Assembly: GCA_041905525.1 (NCBI GenBank)
Contig: JAYRKY010000012.1
Span: forward strand, 1 to 64,000
DNA: 64,000 bases
Direction of reading: 5' to 3'
Source: SHVO01 sp041905525
Lineage (GTDB): Bacteria > Pseudomonadota > Alphaproteobacteria > Rhodospirillales > Rhodospirillaceae
Shown: positions 17,656 through 27,148 of the stretch, piece after piece
How the letters are laid out: each line of letters opens with the position of its first letter
Position numbering within the stretch: the first letter of the stretch is position 1
Program-made: the position numbers and the translations under genes
The notes under the pieces: model-generated
Databases searched by the model: none
The model's input: only the letters and a program-made list of their open reading frames with translations
What the model was told of the DNA's origin: nothing

Positions 17656-19470
17656 CTATTGCTTCGCGGGCTCGCCCGCCGCCGCGGTCTTCGCAATGTC
17701 CTTGGGCAGATCCAGCTTGATGTGAAGTTCTTTCAGTTGGCGCGGCGTCACGGTGTTCGGGGCCTGCATCAGCAAGTCTTCCGCTTTGCCCGTCATCGGG
17801 AACAGAATGACCTCACGGATGTTCGGCTCATCCGCCAGCAGCATAACGATACGGTCGATGCCCGGGGCCGAACCGCCGTGCGGCGGGGCGCCGTGCTTGA
17901 ACGCGTTGAGCATGCCGCCGAAACGCGTTTCCACGTCTTCCTGAGTATAGCCAGCGATTTCGAACGCCTTGTACATGATGTCCGGACGGTGATTACGAAT
18001 GGCGCCCGAGGACAACTCGATCCCGTTGCAGACGATGTCGTATTGGAACGCCTTGATTTCCAGCGGATCCTTGGTGAGCAGCGCATCCATTTCGCCCTGC
18101 GGCATCGAGAAAGGGTTATGGCTGAATTCGATTTGGCCCGTATCGGCGTTGCGCTCGTACATCGGGAAGTCGACGATCCAGCAGAAGGCAAACTGTTCGG
18201 CATCGAGCAGGTTCAGTTCGTTGCATACCTTCGTGCGCACGAGTCCCGCGAACTTGGCGGCCACGGCGGGCTGATCGCACACAAAGAAAACGGAATCGCC
18301 GTCTTGCGCGCCCGTGGTCTGTTTGATCTGCGCCACGCGGTCGGCGTCGAGGTTCTTGGCGATGGGCCCTGCGGGGCCGTCGGCCTTGAACTGGATGTAT
18401 CCCAGCCCGCCCGCACCGTTTTCGCGCGCCCATTCATTCAGCTTGTCGAACCAGCTGCGCGGCTGATCCGACGACTTGGGACCGACGATGGCGCGGACAA
18501 TGCCGCCCTTTTCGATGTTCTTGGCGAACAGGCCGAAACCTGATCCTTTGAAAGCCGCGGTGACATCCGTGATGATCAGCGGGTTGCGAAGATCCGGCTT
18601 GTCGCTGCCGTACCTCGCCATCGCATCATCGAACGTGATCCGCGGGAACGGCGTCTTGGTCACGCGGCGGCCCTTGCCAAACTCTTCGAACACACCGGCG
18701 AGCACGGGGCCGATGGTGTCGAACACATCGTCCTGCGTTGCGAAAGCCATTTCGAAATCGAGCTGATAGAACTCGCCCGGCGAGCGGTCGGCGCGGCTGT
18801 CTTCGTCGCGGAAACACGGCGCGATCTGGAAGTAGCGGTCGAAGCCCGAGGTCATCAGAAGCTGTTTGAACTGCTGCGGAGCCTGCGGCAGGGCGTAGAA
18901 CTTTCCAGGGTGCAGGCGCGAGGGCACCAGGAAATCGCGCGCGCCTTCCGGCGAGGAGGCGGTCAGGATCGGGGTCTGGAATTCGTAAAAACCGGCATCC
19001 CACATGCGCTTGCGGATCGAGGCGATCACCTTCGAGCGCAACAGCATATTGTCGCGCATCTTTTCGCGGCGCAGATCCAAGAAGCGGTACTTGAGCCGCA
19101 TCTCCTCCGAGTATTCCTGGTCACCCGCCACCTGCATTGGCAATACGGCGGCTTCCGACAGGATCGAGACTTCCTTCACCACCAACTCGATACGACCCGT
19201 GGGAAGTTTATCGTTCACGGTTTCGGCCGAGCGCGGCACGACCTTGCCGAGTACGCTGATGACGCTTTCCGGACGGACCGCTTCGAGGATCTTGAAGACC
19301 GGCGCGGAGATATCTGCCACGCACTGGGTCACGCCAAACTGGTCGCGAAGGTCCACGAACAGAAGATTTCCGTGGTCGCGTTTCCGGTGCACCCATCCCG
19401 CGATCTTCACTTCCTTACCTGCATCCTCCTGGCGAAGGGCGCCACAGGTATGTGAACGGTAGCGGTGCAT
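17656..19470 (-). CDS. aspS: aspartyl-tRNA synthetase
   Basis: A 604-aa class II synthetase of the bacterial type: an N-terminal OB anticodon-binding domain (VKIAGWVHRKRDHGNLLFVDLRD), the class II motif 2 with FRDEDSRADRSPGEFYQLD, a bacterial insertion (GAD) domain, and motif 3 GGSAPGIDRIVMLL. The bacterial type in organisms with GatCAB is often non-discriminating; which kind this is was not resolved. It is divergent from rnd. Confidence 0.96.
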   Translation of the reverse strand: MHRYRSHTCGALRQEDAGKEVKIAGWVHRKRDHGNLLFVDLRDQFGVTQCVADISAPVFKILEAVRPESVISVLGKVVPRSAETVNDKLPTGRIELVVKEVSILSEAAVLPMQVAGDQEYSEEMRLKYRFLDLRREKMRDNMLLRSKVIASIRKRMWDAGFYEFQTPILTASSPEGARDFLVPSRLHPGKFYALPQAPQQFKQLLMTSGFDRYFQIAPCFRDEDSRADRSPGEFYQLDFEMAFATQDDVFDTIGPVLAGVFEEFGKGRRVTKTPFPRITFDDAMARYGSDKPDLRNPLIITDVTAAFKGSGFGLFAKNIEKGGIVRAIVGPKSSDQPRSWFDKLNEWARENGAGGLGYIQFKADGPAGPIAKNLDADRVAQIKQTTGAQDGDSVFFVCDQPAVAAKFAGLVRTKVCNELNLLDAEQFAFCWIVDFPMYERNADTGQIEFSHNPFSMPQGEMDALLTKDPLEIKAFQYDIVCNGIELSSGAIRNHRPDIMYKAFEIAGYTQEDVETRFGGMLNAFKHGAPPHGGSAPGIDRIVMLLADEPNIREVILFPMTGKAEDLLMQAPNTVTPRQLKELHIKLDLPKDIAKTAAAGEPAKQ

Positions 19471-19617
19471 CGGCTCTAATCCTTACGAAAGGGCTGAAAC
19501 AGGGGCCGGAAACCCCTTTTGGGCGGGCGTGAAAGCACACTGAACACCGCCTTTTGTCAAGCGCCGAGGCTTTTCCGTGGGTTGCGGGGAACATCCTCAG
19601 GGGCTAAGACACTGCCT

Positions 19618-20772
19618 ATGACGTTGATTACAGATACGGACGCGCTCAGCGCATTTTGTGACCGCCTGAGCCAGGCCGAGTTCGTCACGGTGGATACCGA
19701 ATTCATGCGGGAAACCACCTACTGGGCCAAGCTTTGCCTAGTCCAAATGGCCGGCCCCGACGAGGCGCACTGCATCGACCCGCTTGCCCCCGGGATTAAT
19801 CTGAAGCCGCTGTACGACCTTCTGGCTAACCCCAAGGTCCTCAAGGTTTTCCACGCCGGGCGGCAGGACCTCGAAATCTTCTACACCGCGACCACCCAGG
19901 TCCCGACCCCGATCTTCGATACCCAGATCGCAGCCATGGTGTGCGGGTTCGGGGATCAGGTGGGGTACGAGACGCTGGTCTCGAAGCTTGCCGGGGCGCA
20001 TCTCGATAAGTCCCAGCGCTTCACCGACTGGTCCCAGCGCCCCCTCACCGACCGGCAGATCAAATATGCGCTCGGCGATGTGACGCACCTGCGGAAGGTC
20101 TATCAGCAGCTTTCCAAGAAGCTGGAAAAGTCCGGCCGTCTGCCCTGGCTGCAGGAAGAGACCGATACCCTCACCGACCCCGCCACTTATCGCGTTGAGC
20201 CGCGTGAGGCGTGGCGCCGCATCCGCGCGCGGACCCGGGCGCCGCGCCTTCTCTGCGTGCTGCGCGAACTGGCGGCGTGGCGCGAGCTCACCGCGCAAGC
20301 GCAGGATATGCCGCGGCAACGCGTGGCCAAGGACGACGCGCTCTTGGAACTCGCCGCGAGCATGCCCGTGACCGTCGATGACATCAAACGCTCCCGCCTC
20401 GCCAAGCCGCTGGCCAGCGGCAAGTATGTCGAAGGCGTTCTCTCCGCGATCGCAAAGGGCCGCTCGGTCCCGGAGAGCGATTGTCCGAAGCCAGACCGCC
20501 AGGACAATGGCGACAACCCAGCACCACGCGCGATCGTCGAACTCCTGAAACTTCTCCTGAAGACGAAGTCGGACACCCACAACGTGGCGCAACGTCTCAT
20601 TGCCACCAGCGACGATGTCGAAGCCATCGCGCTCTCCGACACGGCGGATGTCCCGGCCATGCACGGCTGGCGCCGCGAGCTGTTCGGCGAAGACGCCCTC
20701 AAGCTGAAGCACGGAAAACTTGCCATCGGCCTTTCGGCCAACGGCAAGGATGTGGAAGTATTCGCGCGCTAG
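19618..20772 (+). CDS. rnd: ribonuclease D
   Basis: A 384-aa DEDD-family 3'-5' exoribonuclease for tRNA maturation. Exo I is VTVDTEFMRE, exo II is KVFHAGRQDLEIF and exo III is KYALGDVTHL; a C-terminal HRDC-type helical region follows. The ATG at 19618 is the natural start just before the first strand; the longer frame upstream has no family similarity. It is divergent from aspS and convergent on ppx. Confidence 0.94.
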   Translation: MTLITDTDALSAFCDRLSQAEFVTVDTEFMRETTYWAKLCLVQMAGPDEAHCIDPLAPGINLKPLYDLLANPKVLKVFHAGRQDLEIFYTATTQVPTPIFDTQIAAMVCGFGDQVGYETLVSKLAGAHLDKSQRFTDWSQRPLTDRQIKYALGDVTHLRKVYQQLSKKLEKSGRLPWLQEETDTLTDPATYRVEPREAWRRIRARTRAPRLLCVLRELAAWRELTAQAQDMPRQRVAKDDALLELAASMPVTVDDIKRSRLAKPLASGKYVEGVLSAIAKGRSVPESDCPKPDRQDNGDNPAPRAIVELLKLLLKTKSDTHNVAQRLIATSDDVEAIALSDTADVPAMHGWRRELFGEDALKLKHGKLAIGLSANGKDVEVFAR

Positions 20773-20773
20773 G

Positions 20774-22291
20774 CTAGGTCATCCGGATGTGCGCCACGAG
20801 GCCGAGGTGATCGGCAAGGCGTTTGAGGCGGCGCTCATACGATCCCGAACGGAACATGGCTTCGCCCCTGGGCACGCGTAGGATCAGTTTGTCCCCGTCG
20901 ACCTTCAAAGACGTCTTAGTCACCCAACCCGGCGCTCCGGCCGAGAGGGCGTAGGCAAGACGCATGGCAAGACCCACGGTGCGGATTCGTTCGATGCGCG
21001 AGTCCGCGAGCAATGCGTGCGCTTGTTCGATAATCGGCGCGGCCGCTTCGGATTGGTAGCGGTAGTACATCACCAGCGCCAAGGCCGCCCGGTCCTCATG
21101 CCCCAGACCCAGGAACGGCAGGCGCAGCACCCGAAGGAACGCCTGTTCAGCGCGATAGTCGGGATGCTCAGTCCACCACACGTCGCGTAGCAGACAGGCG
21201 GCAAGGCGCAGCTTCTTCTGCTTGGCGCTCTCGTCCTTGAACAGCCCGCTCATCCACTTGAAGGACTCGTATCCCGCGTCCACCGAACGCCCGGCGGCTT
21301 GCGCCATTTCTTCCGCCAAACTGACGATCGGATCCTGTTTGCGGACCGCGGCGGGCAAGTCCTTGAAGAACTGACCTTCGCGCATGCCGTAAATCGAGAA
21401 GACCAGCGCACGCGGTTTCACTACATCGAGCAGACGCTCGAGCACGGCGGCCCCCAGCGGCAAAGTCGCAAGCCGCGAACGTGAGACGCCCTTGATTTGC
21501 TCCAGGCTGCGCTGCGAGAGGCGCGAGATGACTTCAAACAGGGAAATCGCTTGCTGGCGCTCGAGCGTGAAGTTGTCGAGCACATGCAGGGGATAATTCA
21601 TTTGCGCGATGCATACGCGCGCGAGCGAACGCCATGCGCCGCCGACGGCGTACAGCGTTTCGTCGCGCTCCTCGGTCAACCACTTATGCTTGTCGAGCGC
21701 CTTGTTGATGATCGAAAGCGCCTTGTCGCGGTCGCCTTCCGCGGCTTCCGTCAGGCGCAGCAGGCCCAGAGGGAGTGTGGTGTGTTCACTCATGCGACGA
21801 TTGCCGACTCTGACGAGCTCGAGGCTACCCCCGCCGAGGTCCGCGACAATACCCTTCGCATCGGGAATGCCGCACAGCACGCCAAGCGCCGAGCGCTCGG
21901 CTTCCTGCTTTCCGCTCAGAATCTGAACGTTTATCTTCGCCCGGCGCGCCAGCGACTTTGCGAACGCCTTTCCGTCGGTGGCGTCGCGTACAGCGGCCGT
22001 CGCGAGCGCATCGATGCTGCGGGCACCGAGGGCGCGCGAGATCTTCACGAAACGCCCCACGGTGTCGTGCGCCATCTTGGCGCCGTCCGGGTTCAGTTTG
22101 CCGGTTTTCTCCAGCCCCTTCCCCAGCGCGCACATCGCTTTCTCGTTATGCAGGGGAATAGGGGTGCGGGTTTGTCCGTCGTAGACCACCAGACGGACCG
22201 AGTTTGAACCGATATCGATGACCGCGACGGGTTTGCGAGACCGCTTGGCATCGGCGCGCCGCGTTTTGGATGTGACTTTTCGGGCCATCAA
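20774..22291 (-). CDS. ppx: exopolyphosphatase (Ppx/GppA family)
   Basis: A 505-aa ASKHA phosphatase releasing phosphate from polyphosphate, or acting on pppGpp. It has VIDIGSNSVRLVVYD at the N-terminus, then GKGLEKTGKL, and GIVADLGGGSLELV, followed by a C-terminal HD-like helical region. It lies 63 nt after ppk1 on the same strand, the usual synthesis/degradation pair. A second ATG lies 3 nt downstream. Ppx and GppA activities cannot be separated from the sequence. Confidence 0.92.
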   Translation of the reverse strand: MMARKVTSKTRRADAKRSRKPVAVIDIGSNSVRLVVYDGQTRTPIPLHNEKAMCALGKGLEKTGKLNPDGAKMAHDTVGRFVKISRALGARSIDALATAAVRDATDGKAFAKSLARRAKINVQILSGKQEAERSALGVLCGIPDAKGIVADLGGGSLELVRVGNRRMSEHTTLPLGLLRLTEAAEGDRDKALSIINKALDKHKWLTEERDETLYAVGGAWRSLARVCIAQMNYPLHVLDNFTLERQQAISLFEVISRLSQRSLEQIKGVSRSRLATLPLGAAVLERLLDVVKPRALVFSIYGMREGQFFKDLPAAVRKQDPIVSLAEEMAQAAGRSVDAGYESFKWMSGLFKDESAKQKKLRLAACLLRDVWWTEHPDYRAEQAFLRVLRLPFLGLGHEDRAALALVMYYRYQSEAAAPIIEQAHALLADSRIERIRTVGLAMRLAYALSAGAPGWVTKTSLKVDGDKLILRVPRGEAMFRSGSYERRLKRLADHLGLVAHIRMT

Positions 22292-22354
22292 TTCGCGTGA
22301 AGGTCTTTGACGCGCGGCCGGGAAGGCCGCCGGAACGCCCGCTTGATATCAGAG

Positions 22355-24538
22355 TTACCGGCGGCTGGGAACCAGCTTGGGCAGACGCTTTTTTGCCCGC
22401 TCCAAGGCGCTGCCCTGGCCCGAGAGACTTGGGTTCGTCATGAAGTACTCGTGGGCCGAGAACGGACGCTCGCCGGACTCCTCGCGCACATAACGTCCAT
22501 CGGGCTGCAGCACCCAGCTTTGCGCATTGTCGTTCATATTAGCGACCATGATCTGGTCGAGAACCTGCTGGTGGACAGTGGTGTTCTCGATCGGCACAAA
22601 GCTTTCCACCCGCGCCATCAGGTTGCGCGGCATCCAGTCGGCCGAGGAGATGAAAACCTTCGCATGCGACGACGGCATTTCGTATCCGTTGCCGACGCAC
22701 ATGATTCGCGAATGCTCCAGAAAACGCCCGACAATGCTCTTTACCCGGATGTTCTCGGAAAGTCCCGGGACGCCGGGACGTAAACCGCAGATGCCGCGGA
22801 TCACCAGGTCGATCTTAACGCCCGCCTGCGACGCACGGTACAGCGCGTCGATGATGTCGGGATCGACCAGCGAGTTCATCTTTGCCCAGATCGTGCCCGG
22901 GCGGCCCAACTTCACGTGCTCCACTTCATCGGCGATCAATTTCATGATTCGCTCGCGCAGGCCCAGCGGCGCGATGGAGAGCTTTTCCAAGGCGTCAGGC
23001 TGTGCGTAGCCGGTCATATAGTTGAAGACGCGGCCCGCATCGCGGCATAGCGCAGGCTCGGAAGTGAAGTAGGAAAGGTCGGTATAAACCTTGGCGGTCA
23101 CGGGGTGATAGTTCCCGGTTCCGAAGTGGACATATGAACGCGTATCGTTGCCCTCGCGCCGGACAACCAACGAAATTTTTGCGTGGGTCTTCAGGTTGAC
23201 GAACCCGAACACCACATTCGCCCCGGCGCGCTCCAAATCGCGGGCCCAGCGAATGTTCGCTTCTTCGTCGAAGCGCGCCTTCAACTCAACCATCGCGGTC
23301 ACCGACTTGCCGGCTTCGGCCGCCTCCACCAGCGCCTTCACGATGGGACTGTCTTTACTGGTGCGATAAAGGGTCTGCTTGATCGAGAGCACGTTGGGAT
23401 CGCGCGCCGCCTGACGCAGGAACTGAACAACAACGTCGAAAGACTCGAACGGATGATGAACGATGATGTCCTTTTGCCGGATCGCGGCGAAGCAGTCGCC
23501 GTCAAAGTCGCGGATGCGCTCGGGGAACCGCGCGTTGTACGGTGGGAACAACAGATCCGGCCGCTCGTCGATAATCAGTTGCTTGAGATCCGTCTGGCCG
23601 ATCATGCCTTCGATCTTGAAGGTGTCCGCCGGCGAAACTTCCAGCTCGTCGCAGATCAGCTTCACCTGATCGGACGGCATGTCTCCCGCCAACGCGAGGC
23701 GGATGCAGGTCCCACGCCGGCGGCGCTTCAACGCGCTTTCGAAACTCGTCACCAGATCCTGCGCTTCTTCGTCCACTTCCATTTCCGAATCGCGGATGAC
23801 CCGGAAGTGGCCCGTCTGCAGGACGCGGAACCCCGGGAACAACGCGTCCAGGAACATCGTGACGACGTCTTCCACCAGGATGAAGCGGACCTTGTCGCCC
23901 TTCAGGCGGACGAAACGTTGCACCTGCGTCGGGATCGGCACCAGGGCGCGCATGACATCGCCATCGCTGATCCGCGCCAGCTGAAGCACAAGCGCATGCC
24001 CCAGATTGGGGATGAATGGAAACGGATGCGCCGGATCGACGGCGAGCGGCGTGAACACCGGAAAGATGTGTTCCATGAACCGGGTCTCGAGCTCGCGCCG
24101 GTCCTCTTCGGACAGGTCGCCGGGCCCAACGACATAGATGCCGTTGTCAGACAACAGGGCCTTGAGTTCGACCCAAGCCTCGTCCTGCTGCTTGAACAGA
24201 TGACGCACCTCGTCGTTGATGACGTCGAGCTGCTCGCGCGGGGTCAATCCGTCGGCTGAGGGCAGGCTGATGCCGGCATTCACCTGGCCCTTAAGACCGG
24301 CCACCCGCACCATGTAGAATTCGTCGAGGTTGGATGCCGAGATCGACAGAAATCGCACGCGCTCAAGAACCGGGTGGCGCGGGTTGCGCGCTTCTTCCAG
24401 CACACGCGTATTGAAGGCAAGCCACGAGAGTTCGCGATTGATAAATCGCTCGCGCGGTGGGAAAGAGTCGATCGCGGGCGCTTTTGCGCGCGCGCTTCGG
24501 GGTCGGCTCTGTTCGTGGGCGGGATCTGCGGCGGTCAT
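22355..24538 (-). CDS. ppk1: polyphosphate kinase 1
   Basis: A 727-aa peripheral membrane enzyme that polymerises ATP gamma-phosphate into polyphosphate. It has the N-terminal FINRELSWLAFNTRVLEEA, IKQTLYRTSKDSPIV, the catalytic NLKTHAKISLVVRR, and the HFGTGNYHPVTAKVYTDLSY segment. It is long and complete. It is followed by ppx. The stress connection between polyphosphate and the EcfG system is plausible but not shown here. Confidence 0.96.
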   Translation of the reverse strand: MTAADPAHEQSRPRSARAKAPAIDSFPPRERFINRELSWLAFNTRVLEEARNPRHPVLERVRFLSISASNLDEFYMVRVAGLKGQVNAGISLPSADGLTPREQLDVINDEVRHLFKQQDEAWVELKALLSDNGIYVVGPGDLSEEDRRELETRFMEHIFPVFTPLAVDPAHPFPFIPNLGHALVLQLARISDGDVMRALVPIPTQVQRFVRLKGDKVRFILVEDVVTMFLDALFPGFRVLQTGHFRVIRDSEMEVDEEAQDLVTSFESALKRRRRGTCIRLALAGDMPSDQVKLICDELEVSPADTFKIEGMIGQTDLKQLIIDERPDLLFPPYNARFPERIRDFDGDCFAAIRQKDIIVHHPFESFDVVVQFLRQAARDPNVLSIKQTLYRTSKDSPIVKALVEAAEAGKSVTAMVELKARFDEEANIRWARDLERAGANVVFGFVNLKTHAKISLVVRREGNDTRSYVHFGTGNYHPVTAKVYTDLSYFTSEPALCRDAGRVFNYMTGYAQPDALEKLSIAPLGLRERIMKLIADEVEHVKLGRPGTIWAKMNSLVDPDIIDALYRASQAGVKIDLVIRGICGLRPGVPGLSENIRVKSIVGRFLEHSRIMCVGNGYEMPSSHAKVFISSADWMPRNLMARVESFVPIENTTVHQQVLDQIMVANMNDNAQSWVLQPDGRYVREESGERPFSAHEYFMTNPSLSGQGSALERAKKRLPKLVPSRR

Positions 24539-24608
24539 AAAACTGCAATGATATAAGGCTTAACGAGGCTAGCATGCGTCCCTCGCCCTATCAAATGAAA
24601 CGCCCGCG

Positions 24609-25178
24609 ATGAAAGTTGTCCATCTCCTGCGCCACGCCAAATCCGACTGGGACGACGTCTCGCTGACCGACCACGAGCGTCCCTTGAGCAAGCGTGGCAT
24701 TGCCGCGGCGAAGGCGATGGGTCGGCATCTTGGAACCGAGGCTTTTCAGGTCGATGCCATCTATTGCTCCACGGCCCGCCGGGCGCGGGAGACACTGAAG
24801 CATCTTGGGCGCGCCGTGCATAACGTCCCAGTGGTTCTGACCGACGCCCTTTATATGGTGACGCCTGAGGACGTCTTCACACTTATCAAACGCGCCCCCG
24901 AGACGGCGCAGTCCCTGCTCGTGATCGGCCACAATCCCACGACGCAGGACGCGGCCCTGTCCTTGATCGGACGCGCGGCGCCGGGACAGCGCGAAGCTCT
25001 CAATGAGCTCCGCGCCAAGTATCCGACCGGCGCGCTCGCTTCGATCCGCTGCAACTTGCCGCGGTGGCGAAATCTAGTTCCCGGCGTTGGGACATTGCTG
25101 CGCTTCCTCAAACCGCGGGATCTCGCGCGCATGCCGCCGCGCAAACGTACGATCGCTAAGCGATCTCCTCGCCGATGA
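24609..25178 (+). CDS. SixA-like phosphohistidine phosphatase
   Basis: A 189-aa histidine phosphatase of the SixA branch, with the phosphoacceptor in LLRHAKSDWDD at the N-terminus and the second His in VIGHNPTTQD. It is divergent from ppk1. Its last 23 nt overlap the end of the convergent hdaA gene. Substrates in alphaproteobacteria are largely unknown; phosphotransferase proteins are candidates. Confidence 0.88.
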   Translation: MKVVHLLRHAKSDWDDVSLTDHERPLSKRGIAAAKAMGRHLGTEAFQVDAIYCSTARRARETLKHLGRAVHNVPVVLTDALYMVTPEDVFTLIKRAPETAQSLLVIGHNPTTQDAALSLIGRAAPGQREALNELRAKYPTGALASIRCNLPRWRNLVPGVGTLLRFLKPRDLARMPPRKRTIAKRSPRR

Positions 25179-25854
25179 TGGTTTTCATCAGCGGGATGGT
25201 AATCGGTCGCTTTCCCGCAAGAGACTCCTTGTCCGCCGTCGCCACCAATTGGCGCGCCGCGGCGAAACTGCGATCGATCCGCCGCAGCACGTAAGCGATC
25301 ACATCCGGCCCCACGACCAGCTGGCGGTCGCTGAACAATTTCACGAGCACGGCCTCCATCAACGCGTCATCGGGCGGCGATATGGGAACTGCGGGGATCG
25401 ACGACAAGCGCGACTTCAGGTCCGGTAGTTCGGTCGGCCACCGCGCGGGAGGCTCGCGTCCGGTCAGCAGCAGCGAGCCCTTGCTCTCGCGTACGCCATT
25501 GAACAGATGAAACAGAGCGCGCTCATCGCAGGTATTTCCTTCTTCAACCAGAAAGGCGCGGTACTTCGCGAGCAGGGTCCCCACGCTCTCCGCGCTCAGA
25601 TCCGGCGCGGCGATTGCGATGGCCTGGGCGCGAAGCGCAAACACCTGGGCGAGATGGGACTTCCCGCAGCCTGCGGGGCCGAACAGCGCGAGCACATGAC
25701 CCGGCCAATCCGGCCAGCGGTCGATCCATTCCACCGCGGCCTGGTTTCCCTCGGACACCAGGAAGTCCTCGCGCCCGAAAGCCGGGCGATGGCCGAGATC
25801 GAGGGCAAGCTGCCGTTGCGCGGCGGAGGAAGATGACGTCCGCGCTTCGGTCAT
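25156..25854 (-). CDS. hdaA: HdaA-like regulator of DnaA (RIDA)
   Basis: A 232-aa DnaA-like AAA+ protein lacking the DNA-binding domain IV. A sliding-clamp binding motif (QLALDLG) lies near residue 14, and the Walker A GPAGCGKSH near residue 56. The protein is expected to bind the beta clamp and stimulate ATP hydrolysis by DnaA, preventing re-initiation. The ATG at 25854 puts the clamp motif at the N-terminus. It follows the DUF2066 gene after 16 nt, the usual order in alphaproteobacteria. Confidence 0.88.
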   Translation of the reverse strand: MTEARTSSSSAAQRQLALDLGHRPAFGREDFLVSEGNQAAVEWIDRWPDWPGHVLALFGPAGCGKSHLAQVFALRAQAIAIAAPDLSAESVGTLLAKYRAFLVEEGNTCDERALFHLFNGVRESKGSLLLTGREPPARWPTELPDLKSRLSSIPAVPISPPDDALMEAVLVKLFSDRQLVVGPDVIAYVLRRIDRSFAAARQLVATADKESLAGKRPITIPLMKTIIGEEIA

Positions 25855-25870
25855 GCGGCGCTCGCGGTTC

Positions 25871-27073
25871 TCACGGAGGCGTACCCTCGCCCGGCTCCTT
25901 GCCCGGTTGGCCCAAGGTGCGGCGCCCGGTTCCGGCATTCTCCAGAACCCACACGCCGCTCTGCTGCGTGAAGGAAAGGTTGTGCTGCGCCACGGCGAGA
26001 CGAAGTTGTGTCTCTTCGCCCGAATAGTGAATGGTGATCTGCACGCGGTCGCGGGTCATCGCCTGCACATCCACGTCGTCGACCAAGGCCACGTTGGACA
26101 GACGATTGCGGATACTGAGCCATTCCTTCAAGTCAGTCACGGGCACCAGCGCCGTCATCTGATTCTTGACGCCGAAGGACACGCGGTTACGACGCCGCCA
26201 GCTATCGGCGGCAGCGCCGGCTGCGGTGGCAACCGCGCCCGCAATCACTTCCGGCGCGGCTTGGCCCGGTGCGCCCGAATGGGTGACGGAGACCTCCACC
26301 GGCGCCATGTCCGGACGGATCTCGGTGATCTCCATCGAGATCGGATTGTTTCCGTCGATCGTCGCCACCACCAGCAATACGCCCGCGGCTTGATAGCGCT
26401 CCGCGAGCGGCAACAGGGCGGAGGCCGTTTTCGCCGTCGCAGCTGTGGCGGTCACGACGGCGGTGTCTTGCGCGTCACCCGTCGGCACGATCAGCGGCAA
26501 AAGTCCGCCGTCGGGTTCCGACCTCAGCCATGCGTCGTGCCACACACTGCCCCACAGGGTTGCCGTACCTCCGCTCTGCATGACCGGCACGACGACAAGC
26601 GGCCGGCTCAAGGTTTCAGTGAAGGGAACGCCGGCGCTGCGCAATAATTGGCGAATGGCGTTCGGATTGAAGCGCACCGTCAGCTCGGCCAGGTATCGTA
26701 CCGCCGAGCTGCGCTCATTCGCGATCGAGAAATCGCGAACCATCTCGATGATCTGCTCCGCGTTCTGCTGCGGCACGCGCGGCAAGTCGTCGCGGGCGAC
26801 GATGCGCTCGATGATCCGGCGAAATCCAAGGACGCGCCCTTGTGTCAAACCGCGGTCGCGCGCCTCGCCCACGCTGCCCGCGGTCACGTCGACCGGCACC
26901 GATTCGGCGACATAAACGTCCGTCACCCGGCGCGGCGCGGGGGGGACCGCCTGGGCAAAAGCGGCGCGCGAAAGCCAAGAAACGCCCATGGGAACGGCCG
27001 AAACCGCCCCTGCTACGGCCATTGCAAAGCGGCGTCGATTAAGTATGTTGGCCCTCACAACGGCACCTGCCAT
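25871..27073 (-). CDS. exported DUF2066 protein
   Basis: About 400 aa with an N-terminal signal or Tat-like region (NILNRRRFAMAVAGAVSAVPM) and a long Ala/Val-rich body with RVTDVYVAESVPVDVTA, which matches DUF2066. The ATG at 27073 is preferred to one 24 nt upstream. The location between hdaA and the divergent purM is conserved in many alphaproteobacteria. The function is unknown; it is probably periplasmic. Confidence 0.75.
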   Translation of the reverse strand: MAGAVVRANILNRRRFAMAVAGAVSAVPMGVSWLSRAAFAQAVPPAPRRVTDVYVAESVPVDVTAGSVGEARDRGLTQGRVLGFRRIIERIVARDDLPRVPQQNAEQIIEMVRDFSIANERSSAVRYLAELTVRFNPNAIRQLLRSAGVPFTETLSRPLVVVPVMQSGGTATLWGSVWHDAWLRSEPDGGLLPLIVPTGDAQDTAVVTATAATAKTASALLPLAERYQAAGVLLVVATIDGNNPISMEITEIRPDMAPVEVSVTHSGAPGQAAPEVIAGAVATAAGAAADSWRRRNRVSFGVKNQMTALVPVTDLKEWLSIRNRLSNVALVDDVDVQAMTRDRVQITIHYSGEETQLRLAVAQHNLSFTQQSGVWVLENAGTGRRTLGQPGKEPGEGTPP

Positions 27074-27148
27074 AACCTGTTTCAAACAAACAATCATTCG
27101 CCCGCAGCCGAGCGCGCGCGGGCGTCTCTGGGGTCGAATTTAGCATTC

